Source: Rhodococcus jostii NBRC 16295
Lineage (GTDB): Bacteria; Actinomycetota; Actinomycetes; Mycobacteriales; Mycobacteriaceae
Direction: 5' to 3'
DNA: 36,501 bases
Assembly (NCBI RefSeq): GCF_001894825.1
Contig: NZ_BCWY01000087.1
Coordinates: forward strand, 1 to 36,501
This document shows positions 24,866 through 33,623 of the stretch, one piece after another (within the stretch, counting starts at the first letter, position 1; every line of letters starts with the position of its first letter). The position numbers were made by a program, and so were the translations under genes. The notes under the pieces were generated by a model. That model saw nothing but the letters and a program-made list of their open reading frames with translations. It had not been told where the DNA came from and did not search any database.

Positions 24866-25759
24866 GTGACTTTCAACCCGCAGCACTGGCGCCCGGTTCC
24901 CGGTTTCGAGAACCTGACCGACATCACCTACCACCGGCATGTCACCCAGGGAATCGTCCGGGTGGCGTTCGATCGCCCCGAAGTGCGCAACGCCTTCCGC
25001 CCGCACACCGTCGACGAGTTGTACCAAGCACTCGACCACGCCCGGATGACGTCCGACGTGGGTGCCGTGCTGCTCACCGGCAACGGTCCGAGTCCCAAGG
25101 ACGAGGGCTGGGCGTTCTGCTCCGGCGGCGACCAGCGCATCCGCGGACGCAGCGGATACCAATATGCGGAAGGCGAAACCGCGGACACCGTCGACAAGGC
25201 CCGCGCCGGACGTCTCCACATCCTCGAGGTCCAGCGACTGATCCGGTTCATGCCGAAGGTCGTCATCTGCCTCGTCAACGGCTGGGCCGCCGGCGGCGGA
25301 CACAGCCTGCACGTGGTGTGCGACCTCACGCTCGCCAGCCGCGAACACGCCCGGTTCAAGCAGACCGACGCCGACGTCGGCAGCTTCGACGGCGGATACG
25401 GCAGCGCCTACCTCGCCAAGATGGTCGGCCAGAAGTTCGCCCGCGAGATCTTCTTCCTCGGCGAGACCTACACTGCCGAGGAAATGCACCAGATGGGTGC
25501 CGTCAACAAGGTCGTCGACCACGCCGAACTCGAGGACGTCGCGATCGACTGGGCCACCAAGATCAACGGCAAGTCCCCGCAGGCGCAGCGCATGCTCAAG
25601 TACGCGTTCAACCTGCAGGACGATGGTCTGGTCGGGCAGCAACTGTTCGCCGGCGAGGCCACCCGCATGGCGTACATGACGGACGAGGCCGTCGAGGGCC
25701 GCGACTCCTTCCTCGAGAAGCGCGAACCCGACTGGAAGCCGTACCCCTGGTATTTCTGA
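24866..25759 (+). CDS. menB: 1,4-dihydroxy-2-naphthoyl-CoA synthase
   Basis: This crotonase-fold enzyme closes the second ring from o-succinylbenzoyl-CoA. Its 297 residues have the oxyanion-hole segments SGGDQ (86-90) and GGGH (143-146), the active-site DVGSFDGGYGS (170-180) and the C-terminal PDWKPYPWYF. Asp168 in QTDAD marks the mycobacterial type that uses an Asp side chain rather than bound bicarbonate as base. It starts at GTG 24866 with GGAG very close; a GATAAC -10-like box just upstream would give a near-leaderless message. It is 7 bp from the convergent arylsulfatase. Confidence 0.96.
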   Translation: MTFNPQHWRPVPGFENLTDITYHRHVTQGIVRVAFDRPEVRNAFRPHTVDELYQALDHARMTSDVGAVLLTGNGPSPKDEGWAFCSGGDQRIRGRSGYQYAEGETADTVDKARAGRLHILEVQRLIRFMPKVVICLVNGWAAGGGHSLHVVCDLTLASREHARFKQTDADVGSFDGGYGSAYLAKMVGQKFAREIFFLGETYTAEEMHQMGAVNKVVDHAELEDVAIDWATKINGKSPQAQRMLKYAFNLQDDGLVGQQLFAGEATRMAYMTDEAVEGRDSFLEKREPDWKPYPWYF

Positions 25760-25766
25760 GCCTCGC

Positions 25767-28094
25767 CTACGTGTACTCGACCCGCATGCGGTCGATGGTG
25801 CCGTTGAACGGGAACGGCGCCCGGTCGTAGTAGTCGAGCGACACGGGGGAACCGAGGCAGGTGCCGACGTCGAGACAGTCGTTGGCTGTGAACAGCAACG
25901 GCACGCTCACCGGCACCTGCCCCTCCCCGACGACATCGCCGTCGACACAGAGCTTCACGTTCAGCGGTCCACCGGGCCGCGCCTCGGCGAACTCCGTGAC
26001 CACCTGCACCGTGCGGGTGCCCGGCGGGATCGGCACGGTCGAGCGAATCTTGGTGCGCATCAGGATGAACAGGTTGTACTCGTAACAGAGGTAGCCGTCG
26101 TCGACGAAGCACGTGAGTCCGCCGGCGTTGCTCCCCAGTGCGTAGAGCACTCCACTCGGGTTCTCCGGCGCGGAGAGGTCGAGGGTGACCCTGTTGTTCT
26201 TGTTGCCCAGCGCGGGAGCACAGAACTCGGGCATGCGGATCGTGTCGCCGGAGAACTCCCAGCTCGTGTACGGCGTCGTGATCCGCTGTTCGGGATGCAG
26301 TGCGATGACCCACAGTCCACCGCCGACGGGGAGCGCATTGTTCTTCGCGGCCTCGATCGCGAACAGTTCCCGCAGTTGCGCCAGCTTCTTCGGGTGCCGC
26401 TCGGCGAGGTCCCGGTTCTGGGTCCAGTCCTCATCCAGGTTGTAGAGCTCCCACACGTCGTCGTCCGGACTCCAGTCGCGGATGCCGCCCGGGACACCCG
26501 CCGCCCAGGGTGCGCGCGGCCCGAACGCAGACGCCATCCAGCCGTCGTGGTAGATCGCCCGGCTTCCCATGATCTCGAAGTACTGGGTGAGCTTTCCCCC
26601 CGTCGCGCCGGGTTCGACGAGCGTCTGCGCGAAACTGGCGCCGTCCAACGGGTCCTGCGGCACACCGTTCACCGTCCGCGGCGGTGTGACCCCGACGAGG
26701 TCGTAGAGGGTCGGCACCACGTCGTTGCAGTGCAGGAACTGCGTGCGCGGCGACGGGTCCGGTGTCACCTTCGCCGGCCACCGGACGATCATCGGGTTGC
26801 GTGTCCCACCGAGATGCGAGGCCAGCAGCTTCATCCCCTTGTACGGTGCACTGCCTGCCCACGCCCAGCCCGCGTGATACATGTTGTCGGTCTTCGGCGA
26901 CCCCAGGACGTCGAGGCCGCCGAGCTGCTCGAGGGCCGCGATGTGCTGCGCCGGTGTGGTCGGAATGCCGTTCTGCGCCAACAGTTCGCTGATGGTGCCG
27001 TTCTGGCCCTCCCCCGACGAGCCGTTGTCGCCCCAGATGTACAGGATCAGGGTGTCGTCCCGGTACCCCAGCCGGTCCAGCTCGTCGAACAGCCTGCCCA
27101 CCTGCACGTCGCAGTGTTCGGCGAACCCGGCCGCCACCTCCATCAGCCTGCGCTGGAACGGTTTCTCGTCCTCGGGAATGTCGTCCCAGGCGGCCATCGT
27201 CGGGTCGCGGTCGGTCAGCTCCGCCTCGGGTGGAATCCAGCCTTTCTCCTTCGCCCTCGCGAAGACCCGCTCCCGGTAGGCATCCCAGCCGTCGTCGAAC
27301 TTCCCGGCGTACTTGTCGGCCCACGGCTTCATGATGTGGTGCGGTCCGTGCAGACAGCCGCTGGCCCAGTACATGAAGAACGGTTTGTCGGCGTCGAACG
27401 CCTTGTGCCTGCGAAGCCAGCCGATCGCGTCGTCCGCGAGGTCCTCGCTGAGGTGATAGCCCTGCGCCGGTGTCTTCGGCGGCAGCACCACCGTGGTGTT
27501 CCGCACCAGATTCGGCTCGTACTGCGACGCCTCGCCGGCGAGGAATCCGTAGAAGTACTCGAACCCGAGACCCGTCGGCCAGTTGTCGAACGGACCGGAG
27601 GCGGTGGTCTCCTCGGCGGGAGTGTTGTGCCATTTCCCGAATGCTGCGGTGCTGTAGCCGTAGTGGCGCAGCACCTCGGCTCCCGTCGCGCTCGACCTGG
27701 GGATGTGGCCGGAGTAGCCGTCCCAGTCGTTGGCCAGCTCGGCGATCTGCCCGTTGCCGACGCGGTGGTGGTTGCGGCCGGTCAGCAGCGACGCCCGCGT
27801 CGGCGAACACATTGCGGTCGTATGGAATCGGTTGTACCCGATGCCGTCCTGCAACATCGCGTCGAGCGTCGGGGTGTTCACCTCACCCCCGAGACCGCTC
27901 GGCAGGCCCGGCCCTGCGTCGTCGATGAGGACGATCAGAATGTTCGGGGCGTCGTCGTGAAGCCGCTTCTGCTTCGGTCGGGGGCTGTACACGGACTCCT
28001 GCATGGTCCGGCCCGCGACGCTGCCCGACGGTGTCGGCGGGAACGGCAACGATTCCCCACCCGGTATCGGCTCGGCTTCGACACTCGAATTCAT
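25767..28094 (-). CDS. Arylsulfatase (type I, formylglycine-dependent, AtsA-like)
   Basis: This 775-residue sulfatase hydrolyses sulfate esters. It has the metal-binding DD (58-59), the formylglycine motif CSPTR (Cys96-Arg100) followed by ASLLTGRN, and the GDNGSS metal segment. A beta-rich domain of about 170 residues follows the catalytic part, as in large AtsA-type enzymes. There is no signal peptide, so it seems cytoplasmic unless exported otherwise. ATG 28094 has GAGGGGGA upstream; the 191-codon open extension beyond it is antisense to the next gene. It sits alone on the minus strand inside the men region; sulfate scavenging is an inference. Confidence 0.93.
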   Translation of the reverse strand: MNSSVEAEPIPGGESLPFPPTPSGSVAGRTMQESVYSPRPKQKRLHDDAPNILIVLIDDAGPGLPSGLGGEVNTPTLDAMLQDGIGYNRFHTTAMCSPTRASLLTGRNHHRVGNGQIAELANDWDGYSGHIPRSSATGAEVLRHYGYSTAAFGKWHNTPAEETTASGPFDNWPTGLGFEYFYGFLAGEASQYEPNLVRNTTVVLPPKTPAQGYHLSEDLADDAIGWLRRHKAFDADKPFFMYWASGCLHGPHHIMKPWADKYAGKFDDGWDAYRERVFARAKEKGWIPPEAELTDRDPTMAAWDDIPEDEKPFQRRLMEVAAGFAEHCDVQVGRLFDELDRLGYRDDTLILYIWGDNGSSGEGQNGTISELLAQNGIPTTPAQHIAALEQLGGLDVLGSPKTDNMYHAGWAWAGSAPYKGMKLLASHLGGTRNPMIVRWPAKVTPDPSPRTQFLHCNDVVPTLYDLVGVTPPRTVNGVPQDPLDGASFAQTLVEPGATGGKLTQYFEIMGSRAIYHDGWMASAFGPRAPWAAGVPGGIRDWSPDDDVWELYNLDEDWTQNRDLAERHPKKLAQLRELFAIEAAKNNALPVGGGLWVIALHPEQRITTPYTSWEFSGDTIRMPEFCAPALGNKNNRVTLDLSAPENPSGVLYALGSNAGGLTCFVDDGYLCYEYNLFILMRTKIRSTVPIPPGTRTVQVVTEFAEARPGGPLNVKLCVDGDVVGEGQVPVSVPLLFTANDCLDVGTCLGSPVSLDYYDRAPFPFNGTIDRMRVEYT

Positions 28095-28261
28095 GGCCCG
28101 GTCCCCCTCGTAGTCCGACGCTGTCGTTCCAGTCCAGCACCGGGCGGCCGCGGGCGAGTAGACCCTCGGAGGCCGAAATACGCGTGCTGATTCGTCGCCT
28201 CGGCAGGAGTGGGGGCCAGGAGTGGGGGCACGGCGTCGGCGATTCGGGCACACTGACCCAC

Positions 28262-28711
28262 ATGAGCATCGACCGCGAGCTCCCTGCACCGGAACACCGC
28301 CGTCCGCCCGGAGTGAGTGACGCCACCGTCGCCGCGCTCGGCAAGTTGTCCGAAGCGCTCGAAACGGTCGAGCGGGCCCGCGGGCACCTCTACTCGTTCC
28401 ATCAGCTGATCGGACACGCCGACCTTCAGCTCGGCGAGGCCGTCGACGCGCTGCGGGACGCCGGTCACCCGGACGTCGCGGATCGGGTGCAGTTCGAGCT
28501 GGTGGGCCGCAACGTCGTCGAGGGCCGGTGGACGTTCCAGCTCGTCGAGGAGTTCGACGACCACTACTGGACGCCGCTGCGCGAGCACGAACGTGGCGCA
28601 CGTCACGAACTGGTGGACGGTCGGCGGCACCTGTTCGAGGCGGAGATGAAGGAAGATCGACGCACACACGGCCGCACGGGGCACGAGGCCCGGCCCGGCG
28701 AAGGAGGGTGA
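28262..28711 (+). CDS. Conserved hypothetical protein, helical, 149 residues
   Basis: I cannot assign a family by name. The protein is soluble, rich in Glu, Arg and His, and mainly helical (VAALGKLSEALETVERARGH). It resembles short actinobacterial hypothetical proteins with a FHQLIGHADLQLGEAVDAL segment. The ATG at 28262 has no Shine-Dalgarno. It is 3 bp from the VOC gene behind it and likely in one operon with it. The 167-bp divergent gap to the arylsulfatase contains a 13-bp tandem duplication (28204-28229) and no clear promoter. Confidence 0.8.
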   Translation: MSIDRELPAPEHRRPPGVSDATVAALGKLSEALETVERARGHLYSFHQLIGHADLQLGEAVDALRDAGHPDVADRVQFELVGRNVVEGRWTFQLVEEFDDHYWTPLREHERGARHELVDGRRHLFEAEMKEDRRTHGRTGHEARPGEGG

Positions 28712-28714
28712 CGG

Positions 28715-29110
28715 GTGGAAATCCTCAGCAGCAGGACCATTCTGCGGCCGCGCGACTACCCGACGACGCTGAGCTTCTACCGCGACACCCTCGGGCTCGC
28801 CACCGCCCGCGAATACCCCGGGGGCACGGTGTTCTTCGCCGGTCAGGGCCTGATCGAGATCGCCGCGCACGGCGGCACCGGCCGGTCGTCCTCCTTCGAC
28901 GGCGCCCTGTGGCTGCAGGTTCGCGATCTCACCGCCGCCCAGACCGAGCTGGTGCTGGCCGGTGTGAAGATCGACCGCGAAGCCCAGCAGGAACCGTGGG
29001 GGCTGTTCGAGATGTGGATCGCGGACCCCGACGGAATCCCGATCGTGCTGGTGCAAATCCCGGAGGATCACCCCATCCGCCGCGACTCCCGTCCGAAGAG
29101 TGAGAACTGA
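28715..29110 (+). CDS. VOC/glyoxalase-fold protein
   Basis: This 131-residue protein has two beta-alpha-beta-beta-beta modules: YPTTLSFYRDTLGLATARE at the N-terminus and WIADPDGIPIVLVQIP at the C-terminus. The VOC superfamily includes lyases, dioxygenases and resistance proteins; the sequence does not decide which. GTG 28715 has a strong GGAGG 7 nt upstream. The spot next to pit and menB resembles that of Rv0546c in M. tuberculosis. Confidence 0.88.
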   Translation: MEILSSRTILRPRDYPTTLSFYRDTLGLATAREYPGGTVFFAGQGLIEIAAHGGTGRSSSFDGALWLQVRDLTAAQTELVLAGVKIDREAQQEPWGLFEMWIADPDGIPIVLVQIPEDHPIRRDSRPKSEN

Positions 29111-29190
29111 CCCGACGCCATACCCAGGAGTGATCCTGCTGCACCAGACGTCAGCTGTACTTTTTCAGTTGAAATCCGCACAATCTGGGT

Positions 29191-30408
29191 GTGACCGCAG
29201 AGCTCGTAGTTCTCCTGGTGGTGGTCGTCACCGCCCTCGCTTTCGATTTCACGAACGGCTTTCACGACACCGGCAATGCCATGGCCACCTCGATCGCGAC
29301 GGGAGCTCTGCGACCCAAGGCCGCTGTCGCGCTCTCCGCATCGTTGAATCTGGTCGGCGCCTTCCTGTCCGTGGAGGTTGCGGCGACAGTCGCCAAGGGC
29401 GTGGTGAACCTGGGAGAAGTGGGCGGCGAGGATCTGCTGCTCATCGTGTTCGCCGGCCTGGTCGGCGGCATCATCTGGAATCTGGCGACGTGGCTGCTCG
29501 GCCTGCCGTCGAGTTCCTCCCACGCACTGTTCGGCGGTCTGATCGGTGCGGCCATCGCGTCCATCGGCATGAGCGGTGTCGAGTGGGGTGGTGTGCTCAG
29601 CAAGGTCGTCATCCCCGCCGTACTGGCCCCCGTGGTCGCGGCCCTGGTCGCCACCGCGGGCACCAAGCTGGTCTACCGGATCACGTCGACGGTGCCAGAG
29701 GGCACCAAGGAGCACGGGTTCCGCATCGGCCAGATCGGCTCCGCGTCACTCGTCTCGCTCGCTCATGGAACCAACGACGCCCAGAAGACGATGGGCGTGA
29801 TCTTCCTCGCACTGGTCGCGCACGGAAGCCTGTCCGCCGACGACGAGATGCCGTTCTGGGTCAAGCTCAGTTGCGCCGTCGCGATCGCGCTCGGCACCTA
29901 CCTCGGCGGCTGGCGCATCATCCGCACACTCGGCAAGGGACTGGTGGAGATCGCGGCCCCGCAGGGCATGGCCGCGGAGTCCTCGTCCGCCGCCATCATC
30001 CTCACGTCCAGCCACCTCGGACTGCCGCTGTCCACCACCCATGTCGCGACCGGATCCATCCTCGGCACCGGACTCGGACGCAAAGGCGCCGAGGTCCGCT
30101 GGGGCATCGCCGGACGCATGGCCGTCGCGTGGCTGGTCACCCTGCCGTCGGCGGCGATCGTCGGCGCCGTGTGCTGGGTCATCGCCCACCTGATCGGCGG
30201 TCTTCCAGGCGTTCTCGTCGTGTTCGCCGCCCTGATCGTGCTCGCCGGATTCATGTACCTGCGCTCCCGTCTGCAGCCGGTGACGTCCGGCAACGTCAAC
30301 GCGGAGTGGGATTCGGGCGAACCCGAGGGTGCCGCCGACACGACCGACCGTCCCGAACCGGGCGTGGCCGAGACCGCGGACTCCGCCGGTCCCGCCGCGA
30401 ATCGCTGA
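29191..30408 (+). CDS. pitA: Low-affinity inorganic phosphate transporter, Pit family
   Basis: This 405-residue membrane protein (about ten hydrophobic helices) takes up metal-phosphate with protons. The two inverted Pit repeats are visible: FDFTNGFHDTGNAMATSIATG near the N-terminus (motif of helix 1) and AHGTNDAQKTMG in the middle, with SSSHALFGG and LSTTHVATGS re-entrant signatures. The C-terminal tail is acidic and polar. It starts at GTG 29191 without a Shine-Dalgarno, possibly leaderless. The next gene is a small membrane protein, as with pitA in M. tuberculosis (Rv0545c-Rv0544c). Confidence 0.95.
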   Translation: MTAELVVLLVVVVTALAFDFTNGFHDTGNAMATSIATGALRPKAAVALSASLNLVGAFLSVEVAATVAKGVVNLGEVGGEDLLLIVFAGLVGGIIWNLATWLLGLPSSSSHALFGGLIGAAIASIGMSGVEWGGVLSKVVIPAVLAPVVAALVATAGTKLVYRITSTVPEGTKEHGFRIGQIGSASLVSLAHGTNDAQKTMGVIFLALVAHGSLSADDEMPFWVKLSCAVAIALGTYLGGWRIIRTLGKGLVEIAAPQGMAAESSSAAIILTSSHLGLPLSTTHVATGSILGTGLGRKGAEVRWGIAGRMAVAWLVTLPSAAIVGAVCWVIAHLIGGLPGVLVVFAALIVLAGFMYLRSRLQPVTSGNVNAEWDSGEPEGAADTTDRPEPGVAETADSAGPAANR

Positions 30409-30419
30409 GAGGGCCGCTC

Positions 30420-30686
30420 ATGACACTTCTGACCACCACCATTCACTCGCTCTGGCAGGTCGTCCTCGTCGGGCTGCTGTTCGGTGCCGGACTACCCGCG
30501 ATCTTCGCGCTCGGACTCAAGTCGCTCGGCGGCACGGACACCGCCGACGGAGTCTCCCAGCCGACGGTCGCCGGCAGGATCGGCGCGTGGGCCTGCTTCG
30601 CCGTGGTGCTGATCGCGATCATCACTGGGATACTTCTGTTGATGCAGGACTTCCTGGCCGGCAGCTTCGGTATCCACATCTTCTGA
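30420..30686 (+). CDS. Small two-helix membrane protein linked to pitA
   Basis: This 88-residue protein has hydrophobic helices at about 12-34 and 54-78 with a short polar loop between (KSLGGTDTADGVSQPT). ATG 30420 has GAGAGGG 7 nt upstream and lies 11 bp after the pitA stop. The gene pair is kept in mycobacteria (Rv0544c beside pitA), suggesting a role with the phosphate transporter, but none is known. Confidence 0.85.
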   Translation: MTLLTTTIHSLWQVVLVGLLFGAGLPAIFALGLKSLGGTDTADGVSQPTVAGRIGAWACFAVVLIAIITGILLLMQDFLAGSFGIHIF

Positions 30687-30732
30687 GCGGCGACCCCGAG
30701 TCCCCGTTCCATCGACGAAAGAGGCCGAACGC

Positions 30733-31086
30733 GTGCCCAAGAACTCACTTCGCTCCGTGCTCGACTGGCTCCGCGCCGGGTATCCCGAGGGAATCCCGGC
30801 GAAGGACCATTTCGCGTTGCTGGCCGTTCTGCGTCGTCGCCTCACCGACGAGGAAATCGAACAGGTCGTCGCGCTGTCCGTCGAGACCGCCCACGAGACA
30901 CCCGAGCGCCACGTCGACTACGACAACATCCGCCGCCTCATCAGCGAGATCACCCACGAGGAACCTTCCGAGGAGGACATCGCGCGGGTGACGGAGAACC
31001 TCGAGGCCGGAGGGTGGCCGGTCGGGACCGACGCCGAATGCGGCGAAGGCTCCGGCGAGGCGGAAGAAACCCGCGACGCAGGCTAG
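30733..31086 (+). CDS. DUF3349 domain protein, copy 1
   Basis: This 117-residue protein has the DUF3349 pattern: WLRAGYPEGIPAKDHFALLAVL near the start, a LTDEEIEQV helix and a final LEAGGWPV. Its acidic, Gly-rich tail (about 100-117) is absent from the second copy. GTG 30733 has AGAGG upstream. It forms a tight run with the next DUF3349 gene and menE. The homologue Rv0543c is near menE in M. tuberculosis. Function unknown. Confidence 0.88.
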   Translation: MPKNSLRSVLDWLRAGYPEGIPAKDHFALLAVLRRRLTDEEIEQVVALSVETAHETPERHVDYDNIRRLISEITHEEPSEEDIARVTENLEAGGWPVGTDAECGEGSGEAEETRDAG

Positions 31087-31088
31087 CC

Positions 31089-31388
31089 ATGAGCCTCCCA
31101 CCGTTTCTCTCCTCCATCATCGGCTGGCTGCGTGCCGGCTACCCGAACGGCGTGCCCGAGCAGGACTACATTCCGTTGTTCGCGCTGCTCACCCGGCGGT
31201 TGTCGGAAGACGAGGTGGACGCCGTCGCCGACGCCCTCGTCGAGGAGGGCGACATTCCCATCGAGAAGACCGACATCCAGGTGCTCATCACCAAGGTCAC
31301 CGACGAGTTGCCGCTGGAATCGGACGTCGACCGGGTGCGCAGCAACCTCGCCGCGGGCGGCTGGCCGCTTGCCGGGCCCGCCCAGTGA
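31089..31388 (+). CDS. DUF3349 domain protein, copy 2
   Basis: This 99-residue paralogue of the preceding gene shares WLRAGYPNGVPEQDY, the LSEDEVDAV helix and the ending LAAGGWPL. ATG 31089 lies 2 bp after the first copy's stop, and its own stop overlaps the menE start (GTGA). The two copies look like an old tandem duplication. The coupling to menE hints at a link with quinone synthesis, but this is only context. Confidence 0.88.
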   Translation: MSLPPFLSSIIGWLRAGYPNGVPEQDYIPLFALLTRRLSEDEVDAVADALVEEGDIPIEKTDIQVLITKVTDELPLESDVDRVRSNLAAGGWPLAGPAQ

Positions 31389-32530
31389 ACGCACTGGAGG
31401 TCCTGCCCGTCCCGTCGGGAGTCAGGGTTCTCGGCATCCTGCCGCAGCTGTGCGCGGTACTCGACGGAACCGCCCCGGCAGCGCTGCCGGTGCCCGCCGC
31501 GGACGAGCGGGAGACCCGCCGGCTCACGGACGCGCTGCGCCCCGGGGACCCCATCGACGACGGCGTCGCACTGGTCGTCGCGACGTCCGGCACGACGGGT
31601 GTGCCGAAGGGTGCCATGCTCACCGCGGCCGCACTCCGCGCCAGCGGTGACGCGACGCATGCCCGGCTCGGCGGTCCGGGCTCCTGGCTGCTGACCCTGC
31701 CCGCCCACCACATCGCCGGCATGCAGGTGTTGCTGCGCAGCGTCCTCGCCGGCACCGAGCCCGTGGTCGTCGACGTCACCGGCGGCTTCGACCCCGGTGC
31801 GCTTCCTGCCGCTGTCGCGTCGATGAGCGGATCCCGCCACTACACCTCGCTCGTCCCGACGCAGCTGGTCAAGGCCCTCGACCACCCCGACGCGATGGCG
31901 GCACTGGCCGCACTCGACGCCGTGCTCCTCGGCGGCGCCGCCACCCCCGCGCCGGTCCTGCGACGCGCCGTCGACGCCGGCATCACCGTCGTCCGTACGT
32001 ATGGAATGAGCGAGACCTGCGGTGGGTGCGTGTACGACGGCCTACCCCTCGACGGCGCCCGGGTGCGCCTCGACGGCGACGGCCGCGTCCGCCTCGGCGG
32101 ACCCATGCTCGCCACCGGCTACCGCGGACTCCCCGACCACCCTGCGTTCGCCGAACCCGGCTGGTTCCGCACCGACGACGCCGGCGCCCTGACCGACGGC
32201 GTCCTCAGCATCACCGGCAGACTCGACGAGGCCATCTCCACCGGCGGCCTCACCGTCGTCCCGCAGGTGGTCGAGGCGGCTCTCGTCGCCCACCCCGCGG
32301 TCCGGGAATGCGCAGTGATCGGCCTCCCCGACGAACGGCTCGGACGCCGCGTCACCGCCGTCGTCGTCACCGAACCCGGCACCGCGCCGACACTCGACGA
32401 ACTCCGCTTGTTCGTCGAACGCACCCTCGACCCCACCGCCGCGCCCCGCGAACTGCACCTCGTCGACACCCTCCCCCTCCGCGGTCCCGGCAAGGTCGAC
32501 CGGCGTGCACTCGAATCGCGGTTCGGGTAG
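31385..32530 (+). CDS. menE: o-Succinylbenzoate-CoA ligase
   Basis: This ANL-superfamily enzyme activates o-succinylbenzoate with ATP and CoA. Its 381 residues carry the P-loop TSGTTGVPKG (67-76), the A5 motif TYGMSET, the A7 region GWFRTDDAG, and the A10 catalytic Lys370 in GPGKVDRR. It is shorter than most acyl-CoA ligases, as actinobacterial MenE is. The GTG start overlaps the DUF3349 stop by 4 bp. It feeds MenB, encoded about 6 kb away. Confidence 0.94.
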   Translation: MNALEVLPVPSGVRVLGILPQLCAVLDGTAPAALPVPAADERETRRLTDALRPGDPIDDGVALVVATSGTTGVPKGAMLTAAALRASGDATHARLGGPGSWLLTLPAHHIAGMQVLLRSVLAGTEPVVVDVTGGFDPGALPAAVASMSGSRHYTSLVPTQLVKALDHPDAMAALAALDAVLLGGAATPAPVLRRAVDAGITVVRTYGMSETCGGCVYDGLPLDGARVRLDGDGRVRLGGPMLATGYRGLPDHPAFAEPGWFRTDDAGALTDGVLSITGRLDEAISTGGLTVVPQVVEAALVAHPAVRECAVIGLPDERLGRRVTAVVVTEPGTAPTLDELRLFVERTLDPTAAPRELHLVDTLPLRGPGKVDRRALESRFG

Positions 32531-32544
32531 CGGTCCCCGAGTTT

Positions 32545-32602
32545 GCACACCGATTCGTCGGATTCCCATGCAATAGCGTGTGACTCCGACGATTCGGTGT
32601 GC
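32545..32602. repeat. 58-nt hairpin element, copy A
   Basis: The arms 32545-32562 and 32585-32602 pair over 17 of 18 positions around a 22-nt loop with the core TCCCATGCAATAGC. An inner CATGC/GCGTG helix with AATA loop can also form. It matches copy B (33624-33681) at 41 of 58 positions without gaps and in the same orientation. It lies between the convergent menE and nuclease genes, where it could also terminate transcription. See the finding on both copies. Confidence 0.85.
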
Positions 32603-32610
32603 GGACGGAC

Positions 32611-33525
32611 TTACCTGCGTCGCGAGCGGACGCACGCACGCTCGAATCGCGCTTTGACGACCTCGAACCGCGCGAGGTCTGCCCACACCCAACGGATCAC
32701 CTCGAGGCCAGTGTCCCGTATCGCGTCTTCACGTAACTTCTCCTTCGCCACGATGTCGCCCGACTGTCCGGATCCGAACTTGTACTTGCCCATGCCGTCG
32801 AATTCACCGACAACTCCCCAACGCTCCCAGTAGAAGTCGACGCGGGCCACGAACGTCCGCGGCTCGGTGCGCACCTCGTATTGCAGCTCGGGCGTCGGCA
32901 TTCCGCACTCCCGCATCCTGATTCGACTCAGCGACTCGCCGGGACTCTCGCTGCGCCCGTCGCACAATGCCACTGCGCGGCGCGCGGCCCCGATGCCCTT
33001 CCGACGTCGGTGACGCTCCACCACGGCGCGGACGTCGTCGATCGACACACCACCTCGATGCAAGGCGGAGTCGCCGATCACGACAGCCTGGTCCAGCAAT
33101 TCCGCTAGCGCCACATCCGCGACAGTCCGCGGGAGAGAGGTCACTGCGACGCCGTCGATCTCGACGACGTCGTCACGACCCAGCGGAGCGATGTGAACGT
33201 GCAGTGTGGCGGTCCGTCGTGCGCCGGAGCGTCGCTCCCTGCTCAGATGCACCCGATCCAGGTTTGCCGCGCCGACGTCGAGTCCGTGGAGCACTGCGGC
33301 GGACACATGGCTGACCACTACCTCGGTTCCGTGCGCCGCGACGGCCGCAGCGACCCGGGCTCGATGTATCCCGATCGCGTCGAGCGATGCGGCGTGCTCG
33401 CTGCCGAGGTACACCCCCGCTGCGACGGTCACGAGTTGTCCGGTTGTTCTCGCTCGACGCAGTTCCGGGTCGGTCAGCCCGTCGGCCAGCGCGTGACGGC
33501 GGAAGATCAGGTCGTCTGCTCTCAT
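32611..33525 (-). CDS. AbiEi-like / DUF559 nuclease-domain protein
   Basis: This 304-residue protein has two parts. The N-terminal part (about 1-60) resembles the winged-helix AbiEi antitoxin domain (DLIFRRHALADGLTDPELRRA). The C-terminal part (about 190-300) looks like a DUF559/Vsr-type PD-(D/E)XK nuclease, with Glu197 (GESLSR), Asp230 (RVDFYW), Glu241 (GEFDG), Lys247 and the KEKLREDAIRDTGLEVIR helix. It could cleave DNA or be a regulator that kept the fold. No AbiEii toxin gene is next to it. It is flanked by the two hairpin elements. ATG 33525 has AGGA 9 nt upstream. Confidence 0.8.
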   Translation of the reverse strand: MRADDLIFRRHALADGLTDPELRRARTTGQLVTVAAGVYLGSEHAASLDAIGIHRARVAAAVAAHGTEVVVSHVSAAVLHGLDVGAANLDRVHLSRERRSGARRTATLHVHIAPLGRDDVVEIDGVAVTSLPRTVADVALAELLDQAVVIGDSALHRGGVSIDDVRAVVERHRRRKGIGAARRAVALCDGRSESPGESLSRIRMRECGMPTPELQYEVRTEPRTFVARVDFYWERWGVVGEFDGMGKYKFGSGQSGDIVAKEKLREDAIRDTGLEVIRWVWADLARFEVVKARFERACVRSRRR

Positions 33526-33623
33526 ATCGGGAATCCTGCACCCTGTGTGTCGGCGGCTGTGCGTGCCGACCAGGTAAAACAGTCCGCCTGTGGATAACTG
33601 GCAGGGTGGGGAATCTCCCATCC

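Noticed and set aside
28204..28229. 13-bp tandem duplication CAGGAGTGGGGGC
   Set aside because: Two copies only, no palindrome and no clear promoter relation; probably a local slippage event.
28095..28667. 191-codon N-terminal extension of the arylsulfatase frame
   Set aside because: It runs antisense through the 149-residue gene, is Arg/Pro-rich without domain features, and ATG 28094 has a good ribosome-binding site.
32611..33525. Complete AbiE toxin-antitoxin pair
   Set aside because: Only the AbiEi-like part is present; no AbiEii nucleotidyltransferase gene lies on either side.
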